32,369 nt of DNA, taken from an uncultured bacterium (GTDB lineage: Bacteria; Planctomycetota; Phycisphaerae; Phycisphaerales; SM1A02). Location: the NCBI GenBank assembly GCA_903831295.1, contig CAIKXA010000103.1, positions 1 to 32,369 of the forward strand. Direction: 5' to 3'. The notes under the pieces are model-generated. The model did not search any database, was not told the DNA's origin, and worked only from the letters and a program-made list of their open reading frames with translations. Below are positions 1 to 6,568 of this stretch, in pieces (the stretch's first letter is position 1; every line of letters begins with the position of its first letter). Both the position numbers and the translations under genes were made by a program.

Positions 1-1
1 C

Positions 2-196
2 CGCATGAAAATTAAAATGCAAGGCGATCGTTTGACCGTGGTGCTCAACGGAAAAACAGTGCTGGACAACGCTCGTCTTCCCGGCGTGCCCGCGGATGGT
101 CCGATCGCTCTGCAACATCACGGCGCGCCGATTGAGTTCGCAAATATTTATTTACGCGAGTTGCCGGCGCAGCAGTCGACCCCGTCCGCACCGTGA
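2..196 (+). CDS. C-terminal end of a DUF1080 (3-keto-disaccharide hydrolase-like) protein, partial
   Basis: The reading frame is open from the window edge to the TGA at 194-196, so only the last 64 or so residues are present. The stretch MKIKMQGDRLTVVLNGK followed by GPIALQHHG, then IEFANIYLREL, matches the C-terminal beta-sandwich strands of the DUF1080 / 3-keto-disaccharide hydrolase family, whose members usually end with a similar QHHG...FRNIYIREL pattern. Family members are usually secreted or lipoprotein sugar-binding or hydrolysing proteins, and they are very abundant in Planctomycetota. The internal ATG at 5 is not the true start, because the first beta strands of the domain must lie upstream of the window. 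The final QQSTPSAP tail is low complexity. Substrate cannot be told from this fragment. Confidence 0.72.
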   Translation, partial: RMKIKMQGDRLTVVLNGKTVLDNARLPGVPADGPIALQHHGAPIEFANIYLRELPAQQSTPSAP

Positions 197-344
197 GGCG
201 ACGCGCAATCGCTGGCATTGTTGGGGCGCACAGCAGGGCGTTTCACTTTTCAAATGTCGCCCACTAAACATGCGGCGTGGAATTTTAATTCATACTCAGG
301 AACATCGCGTATGTGCCCGACATGCGTGCGCGCCACGAACCACA

Positions 345-386
345 ACTATAAAAATAAAAATCGCCCCAAGGGTTACTTGGGGCGAT
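345..386 (-). terminator. Intrinsic terminator of the rpsP-trmD-rplS operon
   Basis: A perfect 11-bp stem (360-370 with 376-386, core CGCCCCAAG/CTTGGGGCG) encloses a 5-base loop. Read on the minus strand it is followed by a T5-A-T5 tract. It lies 24 bases after the rplS stop codon, so it ends the ribosomal operon. Confidence 0.9.
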
Positions 387-409
387 TGTTCAAAATCAAT
401 GAAAAAGGC

Positions 410-832
410 TTACTCCGCCGCTGGTTGCGGTGTCGTGTCCGTGGCTTGCAAAGCGGCTTCCAAGCCCTTGAGACCGCGGCGTTGATCACGCAAACGACGG
501 CTCTTACCGGTGCGTTCACGCAAGAAGTACAGCTTGGCGCGTCGGGCATCGCCACGACGGACTACATCAATCTTTGCGATGCGCGGCGAATGCAGCGGGA
601 AAATTCTTTCCACGCCTTCGTTGGCAACAATGCGACGCACGGTGATGGTGTGGTTCACGCCACGACCCTTCTCGGCGATCAACACGCCTTGGAAAACCTG
701 CACGCGCTCCTTGTCGCCTTCGACAATTTTGTAATGCACATCGATGGTGTCACCGACGCTGCATGTTGGCAAATCTTTGCCAGCTTTCAGTTGCGGAGAG
801 AGAAGTTGTTCGATTAACAGTTGACGATTCAT
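410..832 (-). CDS. rplS: 50S ribosomal protein L19
   Basis: The protein is 140 residues from the ATG at 832. L19 sits at the 30S-50S interface of the ribosome. The family is recognisable from GDTIDVHYKIVEGDKERVQ, the FQGVLIAEKGRG block and the core FPLHSPRIAKIDVVRRG, ending in the usual basic RRAKLYFLRERTGKSRRL stretch. I chose ATG 832 (MNRQLLIEQL) over an in-frame TTG four codons upstream because L19 proteins begin just before this helix. An alanine/threonine-rich tail of about 25 residues extends beyond the conserved core. It is the last gene of the rpsP-trmD-rplS unit. It starts 92 bases after trmD, and its leader carries two adjacent palindromes (846-866). Confidence 0.96.
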   Translation of the reverse strand: MNRQLLIEQLLSPQLKAGKDLPTCSVGDTIDVHYKIVEGDKERVQVFQGVLIAEKGRGVNHTITVRRIVANEGVERIFPLHSPRIAKIDVVRRGDARRAKLYFLRERTGKSRRLRDQRRGLKGLEAALQATDTTPQPAAE

Positions 833-845
833 GACCAGTCTCAAT

Positions 846-866
846 CTGGATCCAGGACGGATCCGT
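846..866 (-). promoter_or_regulatory. Twin 10-bp palindromes in the rplS leader
   Basis: Two perfect 10-bp palindromes, CTGGATCCAG (846-855) and ACGGATCCGT (857-866), are separated by one base and lie 14 bases before the rplS ATG. In RNA the two GGATCC cores can pair as a 6-bp stem with a 5-base loop. A role in L19 translation or mRNA processing is inference. Confidence 0.4.
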
Positions 867-924
867 TTGGTTGTTCAGCTTTTGCTTTCGCAAATCCGCC
901 GTTCAACACTTTCCACTTGAGTTC

Positions 925-1638
925 TTACGACTCAGGGGTGGCGCTTCCAAATAAATCCGGCCGACGCACACGCGTGCGACTGACCGATTGTTCCAACCGC
1001 CACGCCGCGATTGCCGCGTGGTCGCCCGAGAGCAAGATCTCGGGAACATCCCTGCCGCGCCACGAGCGCGGTCGGGTGAAGTGAGGGCAATCCAAAAGAG
1101 GATTGCCGTGTTCGTCGCGAAGACTGAAGGAGTCTTGCGCGGCCGAACATTCATGCCCAAGAACTCCTGGAAGAAGTCTGGACACCGCGTCGACCACCAA
1201 CAGTGCGGGCAGCTCGCCGCCAGACACTGTGAAGTCGCCGACACTCAGTTCGAGCGGACGAAGCTCTTCAATCGCCCGCTCATCAATTCCCTCGTAGTGG
1301 CCCGCAATCAGCAGCAAACGCGGCTGTTTGGCAAGCCATTCCACGCGAGATTGCCGAAGGGGTTCACCCTGCGGCGTGAGCAGCACGCGGCACGCTGCTC
1401 GTGAGTCTAATTTTTCAACCGCCTCGACCGCGTCGACGAGGGGGTCACACATGAACACCATTCCGGGCCCGCCCCCGAAGGGTCGGTCATCCACCTTTCG
1501 GTGGGGTGAGTTGCTCCACGCGCGAATGTCGTGCACATGACATTCCATCGCGCCGCAACTCGCCGCTCGGCCGGGAATGCTGGTCGCCAAAGGCGTTGCC
1601 ATCATCTCCGGGAAAATGGTGAGGAGGTCAATGCGCAC
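925..1638 (-). CDS. trmD: tRNA (guanine-N1-)-methyltransferase TrmD
   Basis: The protein is 237 residues. TrmD methylates N1 of G37 next to the anticodon using S-adenosylmethionine, through the SPOUT trefoil-knot fold, and so prevents +1 frameshifting. Visible signatures are MRIDLLTIFPEM at the N-terminus, FGGGPGMVF, LLTPQGEPL, the SAM-knot segment AGHYEGIDER, SVGDFTVSGGELPALLVVDA, and the C-terminal FTRPRSWRGRDVPEILLSGDHA. The start is a GTG at 1636-1638 with GAGGA 8 bases upstream, 21 bases after rpsP. In most bacteria rimM lies between rpsP and trmD; it is absent here. All conserved blocks are present, so the enzyme should be active. Confidence 0.96.
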   Translation of the reverse strand: MRIDLLTIFPEMMATPLATSIPGRAASCGAMECHVHDIRAWSNSPHRKVDDRPFGGGPGMVFMCDPLVDAVEAVEKLDSRAACRVLLTPQGEPLRQSRVEWLAKQPRLLLIAGHYEGIDERAIEELRPLELSVGDFTVSGGELPALLVVDAVSRLLPGVLGHECSAAQDSFSLRDEHGNPLLDCPHFTRPRSWRGRDVPEILLSGDHAAIAAWRLEQSVSRTRVRRPDLFGSATPES

Positions 1639-1659
1639 CTCCGTGTTCCTCGAAAGGCG

Positions 1660-2016
1660 TTACTCGCCCTTCGGGGTCTCCTCTGCGGCAGCCGCTGGTG
1701 TTGCCACCACGACTGGCTTTGGATGTTTCGAAACTTTGCTGCGCACGGAGAGCGCCTTGATCGCGGCCGCCGGAATTGTTCCGCCAGCTTTCTTGATCAT
1801 GTTGGCTGCGGTTTGAGATGGCTGCGCGCCCATCTTGAACCAATGCGCCACGCGCTCCATGTTGAATTCAAATTGTTTGCCTTCAGGACCGGCTGGATCG
1901 AACCAACCGAGTTCCTCAATCACCGTTCCGTTTCGAGGGCAGCGCTTGTCAGCGGCGCACAATCGATATGTTGGACGATGAATTCTTCCGAAACGCTTGA
2001 AACGTAATACGACCAC
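1660..2016 (-). CDS. rpsP: 30S ribosomal protein S16
   Basis: The protein is 118 residues, first gene of the minus-strand ribosomal operon. S16 is an early-assembling small-subunit protein. The conserved N-terminal pattern MVVLRFKRFGRIHRPTYR, then DKRCPRNGTVIEELGWFDP and the later RVAHWFKMGAQPSQTAANMIKKAG, identify it. The last 35 or so residues (SVRSKVSKHPKPVVVATPAAAAEETPKGE region) are a Lys/Pro/Ala-rich extension beyond the usual 80-90 residue core. The start is GTG at 2014-2016, preceded by GGAG about 9 bases upstream. It has a long leader with a hairpin and a -35/-10 promoter, unlike most genes of this window. Confidence 0.96.
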   Translation of the reverse strand: MVVLRFKRFGRIHRPTYRLCAADKRCPRNGTVIEELGWFDPAGPEGKQFEFNMERVAHWFKMGAQPSQTAANMIKKAGGTIPAAAIKALSVRSKVSKHPKPVVVATPAAAAEETPKGE

Positions 2017-2042
2017 GTGAGTTCTCCATCAGCCGCCTCCTC

Positions 2043-2077
2043 GGAACCAGTTGATCAGCGATCAACTTGTCAGTTCC
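2043..2077 (-). promoter_or_regulatory. Hairpin in the rpsP leader, possible ribosomal protein leader
   Basis: On the minus strand AGTTGATC pairs perfectly with GATCAACT across a GCT triloop, and an outer GGAAC/GTTCC arm closes it with an asymmetric internal loop. It lies about 27 bases before the rpsP GTG and just before a GGAGGCGG segment. Ribosomal protein operons are often autoregulated through such leaders; that role here is inference. Confidence 0.45.
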
Positions 2078-2144
2078 GTATCTCGGTTGGGCGGGCTTTT
2101 CAGCTCGCCGTGCCGTCATAACGGTGGGCAGGTGCGAATCGACG

Positions 2145-2173
2145 AGTGTAACCAAAGTTTCATTTCACGCCAA
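2145..2173 (-). promoter_or_regulatory. Promoter of the rpsP-trmD-rplS operon
   Basis: On the minus strand, TTGGCG (2168-2173) and TACACT (2145-2150) are spaced exactly 17 bp, a good sigma-70-type pair. Initiation just downstream would give a leader of about 120 bases before the rpsP GTG. Confidence 0.6.
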
Positions 2174-2226
2174 CGGCTTGATGAAATTTCTTTGCGGAGG
2201 GGCGAGAAATGGCGCAAATTGAGGCG

Positions 2227-2892
2227 TTAGCCGCCAAAAATAGTGGCTATGCGCTGGGCGTACTCAATGGAGATAAAGCGGCAGAAGCGTTCGATGGGCG
2301 CGAAGAAGCCCAGCATGCTGAGCGCGAAGATGGCTATCCACCCAAATTGCATGACTGGAGGGCTTTCAATGATTTCTCGGGCGGGGCGTGAAAGGCCGGC
2401 GAGAATGCGTGAGCCATCGAGTGGTGGCGCTGGCAATAAATTGAACGCGGCCAGAAAAAAATTAAGCCAGCCGCCGGCGTATAAAAAGATGTAGAGATTT
2501 TCGTAGATGGGTTTGTTCACAGGTCCGCGTGCCGCCCAAATTCCAAGCGCGGTCAAAGAGATCAGCGCAAGCACAATGTTCATCAACGGGCCGGCGAACG
2601 CAACGGCCGCCTCGCCGCGGCGGCCCCATCGAAAGCGGGTTGGATCAATCGGCATCATGCCCCAGGCAAAACCGGTGAGCGCGAAAAAGATCAACGAGGT
2701 TGGACCCAAGTGTGTCAGTGGATTGAGATTCATGCGGTTCATGTAGCGCGGCGTGTCGTCGCCTTGCCAGATAGCGGCCCAGCCGTGCGCGAGTTCATGC
2801 AACATAATGCTGAGCAAAACCCAGAACACCCAGCTTGCCAGAAGTACTGGACTGGTTTCGTAAAGATCATGGACCCACCAACCGCTTTGCAT
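2227..2892 (-). CDS. M50-family membrane metalloprotease (site-2 protease-like)
   Basis: The protein is 221 residues with about five hydrophobic segments. It is a zinc-dependent intramembrane protease of the M50B type. The HELAH zinc motif is at residues 32-36, inside the first hydrophobic segment. A GPLMN motif follows at 101-105, and NLLPAPPLDG at 151-160 supplies the third ligand, Asp159. No PDZ or CBS domain is present, so it belongs to the small minimal group, whose substrates are mostly unknown. I chose the ATG at 2892 rather than an upstream TTG at 2919 because TACTCT ends 6 bases before this ATG. It lies upstream of rpsP but has its own promoter, and the rpsP promoter lies between them. 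Confidence 0.88.
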   Translation of the reverse strand: MQSGWWVHDLYETSPVLLASWVFWVLLSIMLHELAHGWAAIWQGDDTPRYMNRMNLNPLTHLGPTSLIFFALTGFAWGMMPIDPTRFRWGRRGEAAVAFAGPLMNIVLALISLTALGIWAARGPVNKPIYENLYIFLYAGGWLNFFLAAFNLLPAPPLDGSRILAGLSRPAREIIESPPVMQFGWIAIFALSMLGFFAPIERFCRFISIEYAQRIATIFGG

Positions 2893-2898
2893 TGTGCA

Positions 2899-2904
2899 AG
2901 AGTA
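2899..2904 (-). promoter_or_regulatory. Leaderless-type -10 (TACTCT) of the M50 protease gene
   Basis: TACTCT on the minus strand, 6 bases before ATG 2892, with no Shine-Dalgarno between them. Confidence 0.55.
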
Positions 2905-3040
2905 GAAGATGTTGCCCAAATTTGTTGGCAGTTGACTTTAATTTTTGCGCCTCGGCGCCAACTCGATTTGGCCAGCGCAACATTGCATTGACGCGTGGCA
3001 TGTGTTGGAAAACCGGTGAGGCTAAATATTCAAATGTATT

Positions 3041-4636
3041 TCAGAGTGTCGCAGGAGCGGTCATTCCAGCGACGCAAGTGAAGCGAATGTTTGGTTTGTG
3101 TTGCGACCAATCCATGGTGATTGGATCGCGGTCAAGTGACACAATATCGGCGGCGTGTCCAACTTTGAGTGCGCCGCACGTGTCACTGGCGCGCAGATAT
3201 TCAGCGGCATTGCATGTGAATGCTTGAAGCGCAATTTCGGCGGAAATATTGGATTGAGCGCGTGTGATGGCGCCGCCAAACGTTGCGCCAGTGATGGCGG
3301 TTTGCATGGCCTGCAAGCAGTCGGGTTCCACGATGGGCCAGTCGCTGCCAAAGGCAAGGCGCGCGCCGGCTTGATGGAATTGTTTGAAACAAAAAAAGCG
3401 GTCCATGCGCGGGAGGCCCAGTCGCGTAAGGGCGGGGGCAGCATCAAAATATTTGTGCAGGGGCTGCATGCTCAGCCAGCGATCTTTGCAGCGGGAAATG
3501 TCGCTGGCATGCGCGGTCTGGCCGTGTTCAATGCGCAGCGACTCGCGCGCTCGCACGCCGGATTTTTCAGCGGCGTCGGCCGCGTCAAGCGCGGCGCGCA
3601 AGGCCGCGTCACCAATGGCGTGCACGGACATGCTCCAGCCACGCGAAAGTCCTTCGCGCATCCATTCGGAAAGTTTTCCTGACTCTGCCAGTTCAACGAA
3701 CATTCCTTGTTGCTCTGGCGCGTCGCAATATGGCTCAAGCATGCGCGCGGTGCGCGAACCAAGCGTGCCATCGATAAAACTTTTAAAACCAATAATGCGC
3801 AGCGCGTCGTCGGCGGTGACGCATTGACCCAGACTCCAATCCACGGGCCACTCGCGGTCAAGAATGGTGGCGCGTATGCGCAGGTTCAATTCATGGCGCA
3901 GCGGCGACAGCGTTGAAATAAGGTCGCGCGAATATTCCATGCTGCCAACGGTGGCAATTCCATGCGCTTGCAAGTGGCGCGCCGCGGCGTGCGCGGCTTG
4001 ACGCAAAGCGGCTGAATTTGGCTCTGGAACGCAGGGAACCGCTAGTTTCCACGCGGCTTGTTCCAACAGCAATCCAGTTGGATTTCCAGCCGCGTCGCGC
4101 GCGATTGTTCCGCCAACAGGATCGCGCGAAAGATCCTGGCGTTGCGCGATGATGTTCAGAGCCGCGCTGTTTACAACGCACACATGTTGATCCATACGCC
4201 ACGCAATGGCGGGGCGGTTGCCGCAACTTGCCAGCCAAGTTTGATCGGGCATGCCATCGCTGGACATGTTTCGCGCGTTCGTCGTGGTGTTGCTTTGTGA
4301 AGACACTTGCCAATTTCCTTGGTCCCAACCGCTTGCTTCGAGCCAAGCATCATTGGGCAGCGTCTCATGTTTCGCGCGAATCACGCTCTCAAATTCTTCA
4401 CGAGATGAAACGCCGGCGAGATGCGCCTGTGAAAGCGCGCGGCCGCCAAGTAGCAAATGCACATGCGAGTCAATGAACGCGGGACAGGCAAATTCGCCGC
4501 CATCTATTTCTTGGTCGACGGCGCTCGCATCATCAATGCCCACAATTTTTCCGCCATCCATGGTGATGGACTTTGCAAATGGGCGCGTTGCGTCGCCTGT
4601 CCATATTTTTTGGGCGGTGATCCGTGTGCGTGGCAT
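3041..4636 (-). CDS. YtcJ-type amidohydrolase (amidohydrolase family 3)
   Basis: The protein is 531 residues, metal-dependent hydrolase fold. The metal-binding HVH is at residues 58-60 (FIDSHVHLLLGG). Later come a MSVHAIGDAALRAAL block, an RIEHGQTAH block and the active-site aspartate in AFGSDWPIVEP near residue 432. The beta-sandwich composite domain is formed by the N-terminal 50 residues and the C-terminal VGHAADIVSLDRDP. This family includes exoenzyme-regulatory and N-substituted formamide deformylases, but substrate cannot be assigned. No signal peptide is seen, so it is probably cytoplasmic. The start is the ATG at 4636 (MPRTRITAQK), 7 bases from a -10-like TACGAT. It is divergent from the lipoprotein gene, with only 18 bases between the two ATGs. 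Confidence 0.87.
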   Translation of the reverse strand: MPRTRITAQKIWTGDATRPFAKSITMDGGKIVGIDDASAVDQEIDGGEFACPAFIDSHVHLLLGGRALSQAHLAGVSSREEFESVIRAKHETLPNDAWLEASGWDQGNWQVSSQSNTTTNARNMSSDGMPDQTWLASCGNRPAIAWRMDQHVCVVNSAALNIIAQRQDLSRDPVGGTIARDAAGNPTGLLLEQAAWKLAVPCVPEPNSAALRQAAHAAARHLQAHGIATVGSMEYSRDLISTLSPLRHELNLRIRATILDREWPVDWSLGQCVTADDALRIIGFKSFIDGTLGSRTARMLEPYCDAPEQQGMFVELAESGKLSEWMREGLSRGWSMSVHAIGDAALRAALDAADAAEKSGVRARESLRIEHGQTAHASDISRCKDRWLSMQPLHKYFDAAPALTRLGLPRMDRFFCFKQFHQAGARLAFGSDWPIVEPDCLQAMQTAITGATFGGAITRAQSNISAEIALQAFTCNAAEYLRASDTCGALKVGHAADIVSLDRDPITMDWSQHKPNIRFTCVAGMTAPATL

Positions 4637-4642
4637 CGCTTG

Positions 4643-4649
4643 TATCGTA
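4643..4649. promoter_or_regulatory. Overlapping divergent leaderless -10 elements
   Basis: TATCGT (4643-4648, plus) ends 6 bases before ATG 4655, and TACGAT (4649-4644, minus) ends 7 bases before ATG 4636. The two hexamers share five base pairs of the 7-bp TATCGTA. The whole interval between the two genes is 18 bases. Confidence 0.6.
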
Positions 4650-4654
4650 GAGCG

Positions 4655-5452
4655 ATGCGCAATCAATTTTCAATCGTGTGCAATGGACTGCTGGCGGGAT
4701 TGTTCTTTAGTGGGTTGGTGTCATGCGCCGACGACGCGCCCAAACCCAAGCTTCCAGCGGCGTTTCCCGCTCAAACAACTGCGAACGCGGGCGCGGTTTC
4801 TGCGCCAACCGGCGCGGCGACGAATGCTATTTCAACCGCGAATTCAAATGCGATTCCACCCGCGATTTCAAATGCGATTGCAACCACGAACTCAAATGCC
4901 ATTGCTCCAACCATGCCCGAGGCTGGTCCCTCCGTGGATCCGCTCACCAGTAGCGCCACTTCAAATCCGTCATTGATTGAATTGCCGTCAATCACGCTAC
5001 CCAAGCCGGCGGCGTGGACCTGGGTGAAGCCGTCAATGCAGTTTCGCACTTTGCAATATCAAGTGTGCAACCCGAGTTCAGGAAAAGTTGCGCCATGCGC
5101 GGACCTGATTGTGAGCGTGTTCAAGTTGGGCGATGGCGGCAGTGTGGATGCCAACATTGGCCGCTGGAAAAATCAATTTCAAAATGCAGATGGCGCTCCT
5201 GCGCAACCAACTCGTTCGCAGCGCGTGGTGGCTGGAGCATCCGTGACGCGCGTTGACTTGAAGGGCGCGTGGAAGGGCATGGGCATGGGCGAGGCGCAAA
5301 ATAATTCCGAGCAACTTGCCGCCGCCATCGAGTTGCCGCAAGAAACTATTTACATTCGCATGGTCGGTCCGGAGAGCACCGTGGAAGCCGCTCGAAAAGA
5401 TTTTGAAGCCATGGTGGATGGACTTACGCCGCGCGCGCCGCTTGTGAAGTGA
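4655..5452 (+). CDS. Predicted lipoprotein with an internal 8-residue repeat
   Basis: The protein is 265 residues. I do not recognise the family. It begins MRNQFSIVCNG followed by a hydrophobic stretch and the lipobox LVSC with Cys24, a type II signal, so it should be lipid-anchored in the periplasm. Residues 25-100 are low complexity, rich in Ala, Asn, Thr and Pro, and contain three tandem 8-residue units (TANSNAIP type). The C-terminal 150 residues look folded: AAWTWVKPSMQFRTLQYQV, a Cys pair at VCNPSSGKVAPCADL, and FEAMVDGLTP near the end. It resembles the small planctomycete-type lipoproteins in which a spacer holds a globular domain away from the membrane; this is inference. The ATG at 4655 is set by the lipobox distance and by TATCGT six bases upstream. 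Confidence 0.78.
   Translation: MRNQFSIVCNGLLAGLFFSGLVSCADDAPKPKLPAAFPAQTTANAGAVSAPTGAATNAISTANSNAIPPAISNAIATTNSNAIAPTMPEAGPSVDPLTSSATSNPSLIELPSITLPKPAAWTWVKPSMQFRTLQYQVCNPSSGKVAPCADLIVSVFKLGDGGSVDANIGRWKNQFQNADGAPAQPTRSQRVVAGASVTRVDLKGAWKGMGMGEAQNNSEQLAAAIELPQETIYIRMVGPESTVEAARKDFEAMVDGLTPRAPLVK
4835..4906 (+). repeat. Three tandem 24-base repeats in the lipoprotein spacer
   Basis: Three 24-base units at 4835-4858, 4859-4882 and 4883-4906 keep TCAAATGC at the same phase and encode TANSNAIP, PAISNAIA and TTNSNAIA. The units are in frame, so copy-number change would lengthen or shorten the spacer without breaking the protein. Confidence 0.75.
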
Positions 5453-5572
5453 TTCACCTGCGACGTGCACCGATTATCCGAGTGTGATGAATTTTGTTTG
5501 TCATTCGTGAGGTGATTTGCCTTGCGCAATGGTTGACGCCACGGGGAAGCGGTGAACGCAGCCACGGCGCGC

Positions 5573-5618
5573 AAAAATAAAAACGCGCGGAATGAAAACA
5601 ATTTCAATCCGCGCGTTT
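5573..5618 (-). terminator. Intrinsic terminator of the superoxide dismutase gene, possibly two-way
   Basis: An 11-bp perfect stem (5581-5591 with 5608-5618, AAACGCGCGGA/TCCGCGCGTTT) continues past an A.A mismatch into a further TGAAA/TTTCA stem with a 4-base loop. The minus strand ends with a T5-A-T5 tract. The plus-strand side ends only in TTTGGTTT, so it may weakly serve the convergent lipoprotein gene as well. Confidence 0.88.
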
Positions 5619-5635
5619 GGTTTAACTGAATCAGC

Positions 5636-6424
5636 TCACTTTGCGGCGGCGAAACGCTTGTTCACTTCGTTCCAGTTCACCACGTCCCACCAACTCTTCA
5701 AGTAATCGGCGCGGCGATTCTGGTACTTCAAGTAATACGCGTGCTCCCAAACATCCACGCCAAGAATGGGCGTGCCAAGCGTGTCAATTATGCCTTTCAT
5801 AAGCGGATTATCCTGGTTCGCGGTGCTGACTACTTCAAGCGCGCCGCCTGGCTTCACAATCAGCCACGACCAACCGCTGCCGAAACGTTTCATGCCACCG
5901 TCGGCAAGTTTGGCTTTGAAATCTTCCATGGTGCCAAAAGTTTTTGTAATGGCCGCGCTCAACTCCGCGCTTGGCGCGCCGCCGCTGCCTGCTGGCGCCA
6001 TGATTTGCCAGAACATGCTGTGGTTGAAATGTCCGCCGCCGTTGTTGCGCACCGCTCCACGAATGGCTTCTGGCAACGATGGCAGCGACGCGCACAATTC
6101 TTCGACCGTTTTATTTTGCAGATCAGCGTGGCCTTCAAGCGCCTTGTTTAAATTGTCCACATACGCCTGATGGTGCTTGGTGCGATGAATGATCATGGTC
6201 TGTGAATCAATTGATGGCTCAAGCGCGGCTTCTGGATACGGAAGACTTGGCAGTGTGAATGGCATGTGTTGCTCCTTGTGAGTTGTGGGGTGAGTGGTTG
6301 GCGCGGCGCTGCTGTTGGCCGCGAGTAAGGTTTGCGTGAGTGCCCGCGAGGAGAGCGCCGTGAACGCGCCAAGCCCAACAAGGGAATGGCGCAAAAAGCT
6401 TCGGCGGTTTGCTGCGTCGGACAT
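5636..6424 (-). CDS. sodA: Superoxide dismutase [Mn/Fe] with Tat signal and an internal start
   Basis: The protein is 262 residues. It converts superoxide to oxygen and hydrogen peroxide. Residues 7-12 (NRRSFLR) followed by a hydrophobic stretch and SSRALT form a twin-arginine signal, so this form should reach the periplasm folded. The catalytic part begins at residue 54 ([10 protein letters not shown]). Counting from there, metal ligands are His27, His82 ([11 protein letters not shown]), Asp171 and His175 ([14 protein letters not shown]). The blocks look Mn-type, but metal use cannot be proved. ATG 6424 is chosen because TATCGT ends 7 bases upstream and because the Tat motif follows. An internal ATG at 6265, with AAGGAG 6 bases upstream, would give a standard 209-residue cytoplasmic enzyme. 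Confidence 0.93.
   Translation of the reverse strand: MSDAANRRSFLRHSLVGLGAFTALSSRALTQTLLAANSSAAPTTHPTTHKEQHMPFTLPSLPYPEAALEPSIDSQTMIIHRTKHHQAYVDNLNKALEGHADLQNKTVEELCASLPSLPEAIRGAVRNNGGGHFNHSMFWQIMAPAGSGGAPSAELSAAITKTFGTMEDFKAKLADGGMKRFGSGWSWLIVKPGGALEVVSTANQDNPLMKGIIDTLGTPILGVDVWEHAYYLKYQNRRADYLKSWWDVVNWNEVNKRFAAAK
6263..6277 (-). promoter_or_regulatory. Internal Shine-Dalgarno and ATG inside sodA
   Basis: AAGGAG (6272-6277, minus) lies 6 bases before ATG 6265, which begins [10 protein letters not shown], exactly where ordinary superoxide dismutases begin. Nearly all other starts in the window lack such a site. Confidence 0.65.
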
Positions 6425-6431
6425 GTCGCCA

Positions 6432-6437
6432 ACGATA
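6432..6437 (-). promoter_or_regulatory. Leaderless-type -10 (TATCGT) of sodA
   Basis: TATCGT on the minus strand, 7 bases before ATG 6424. Confidence 0.55.
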
Positions 6438-6556
6438 GGGTGCGGCGACGCATTGCGCCACATGTGAAACCACATTTGTTCTTCGGCCGCTCGCACAGTC
6501 ATCGGAGCGCGCTCAAATCGCATGAACTTCGCCATGAAATTGCTTCGTGGATTGCG

Positions 6557-6562
6557 TACTCT
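6557..6562 (+). promoter_or_regulatory. Leaderless-type -10 (TACTCT) of thiD2-thiE
   Basis: TACTCT, 6 bases before ATG 6569, identical in hexamer and spacing to the site before the M50 protease gene. Confidence 0.55.
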
Positions 6563-6568
6563 TGTTCC

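Noticed and set aside
1949-2155. Open frame of 68 codons across the rpsP leader and gene start
   Set aside because: It overlaps rpsP in another frame, has no -10 box or Shine-Dalgarno at its starts, and its sequence resembles nothing; the promoter and hairpin explain the region better.
4771-5049. Minus-strand open frame of 92 codons with repeated Phe-Glu-Phe and Ala-Ile-Ala words
   Set aside because: It is the complement of the 24-base repeats in the lipoprotein gene; its periodicity is inherited from the plus-strand repeats, and no start signals support it.
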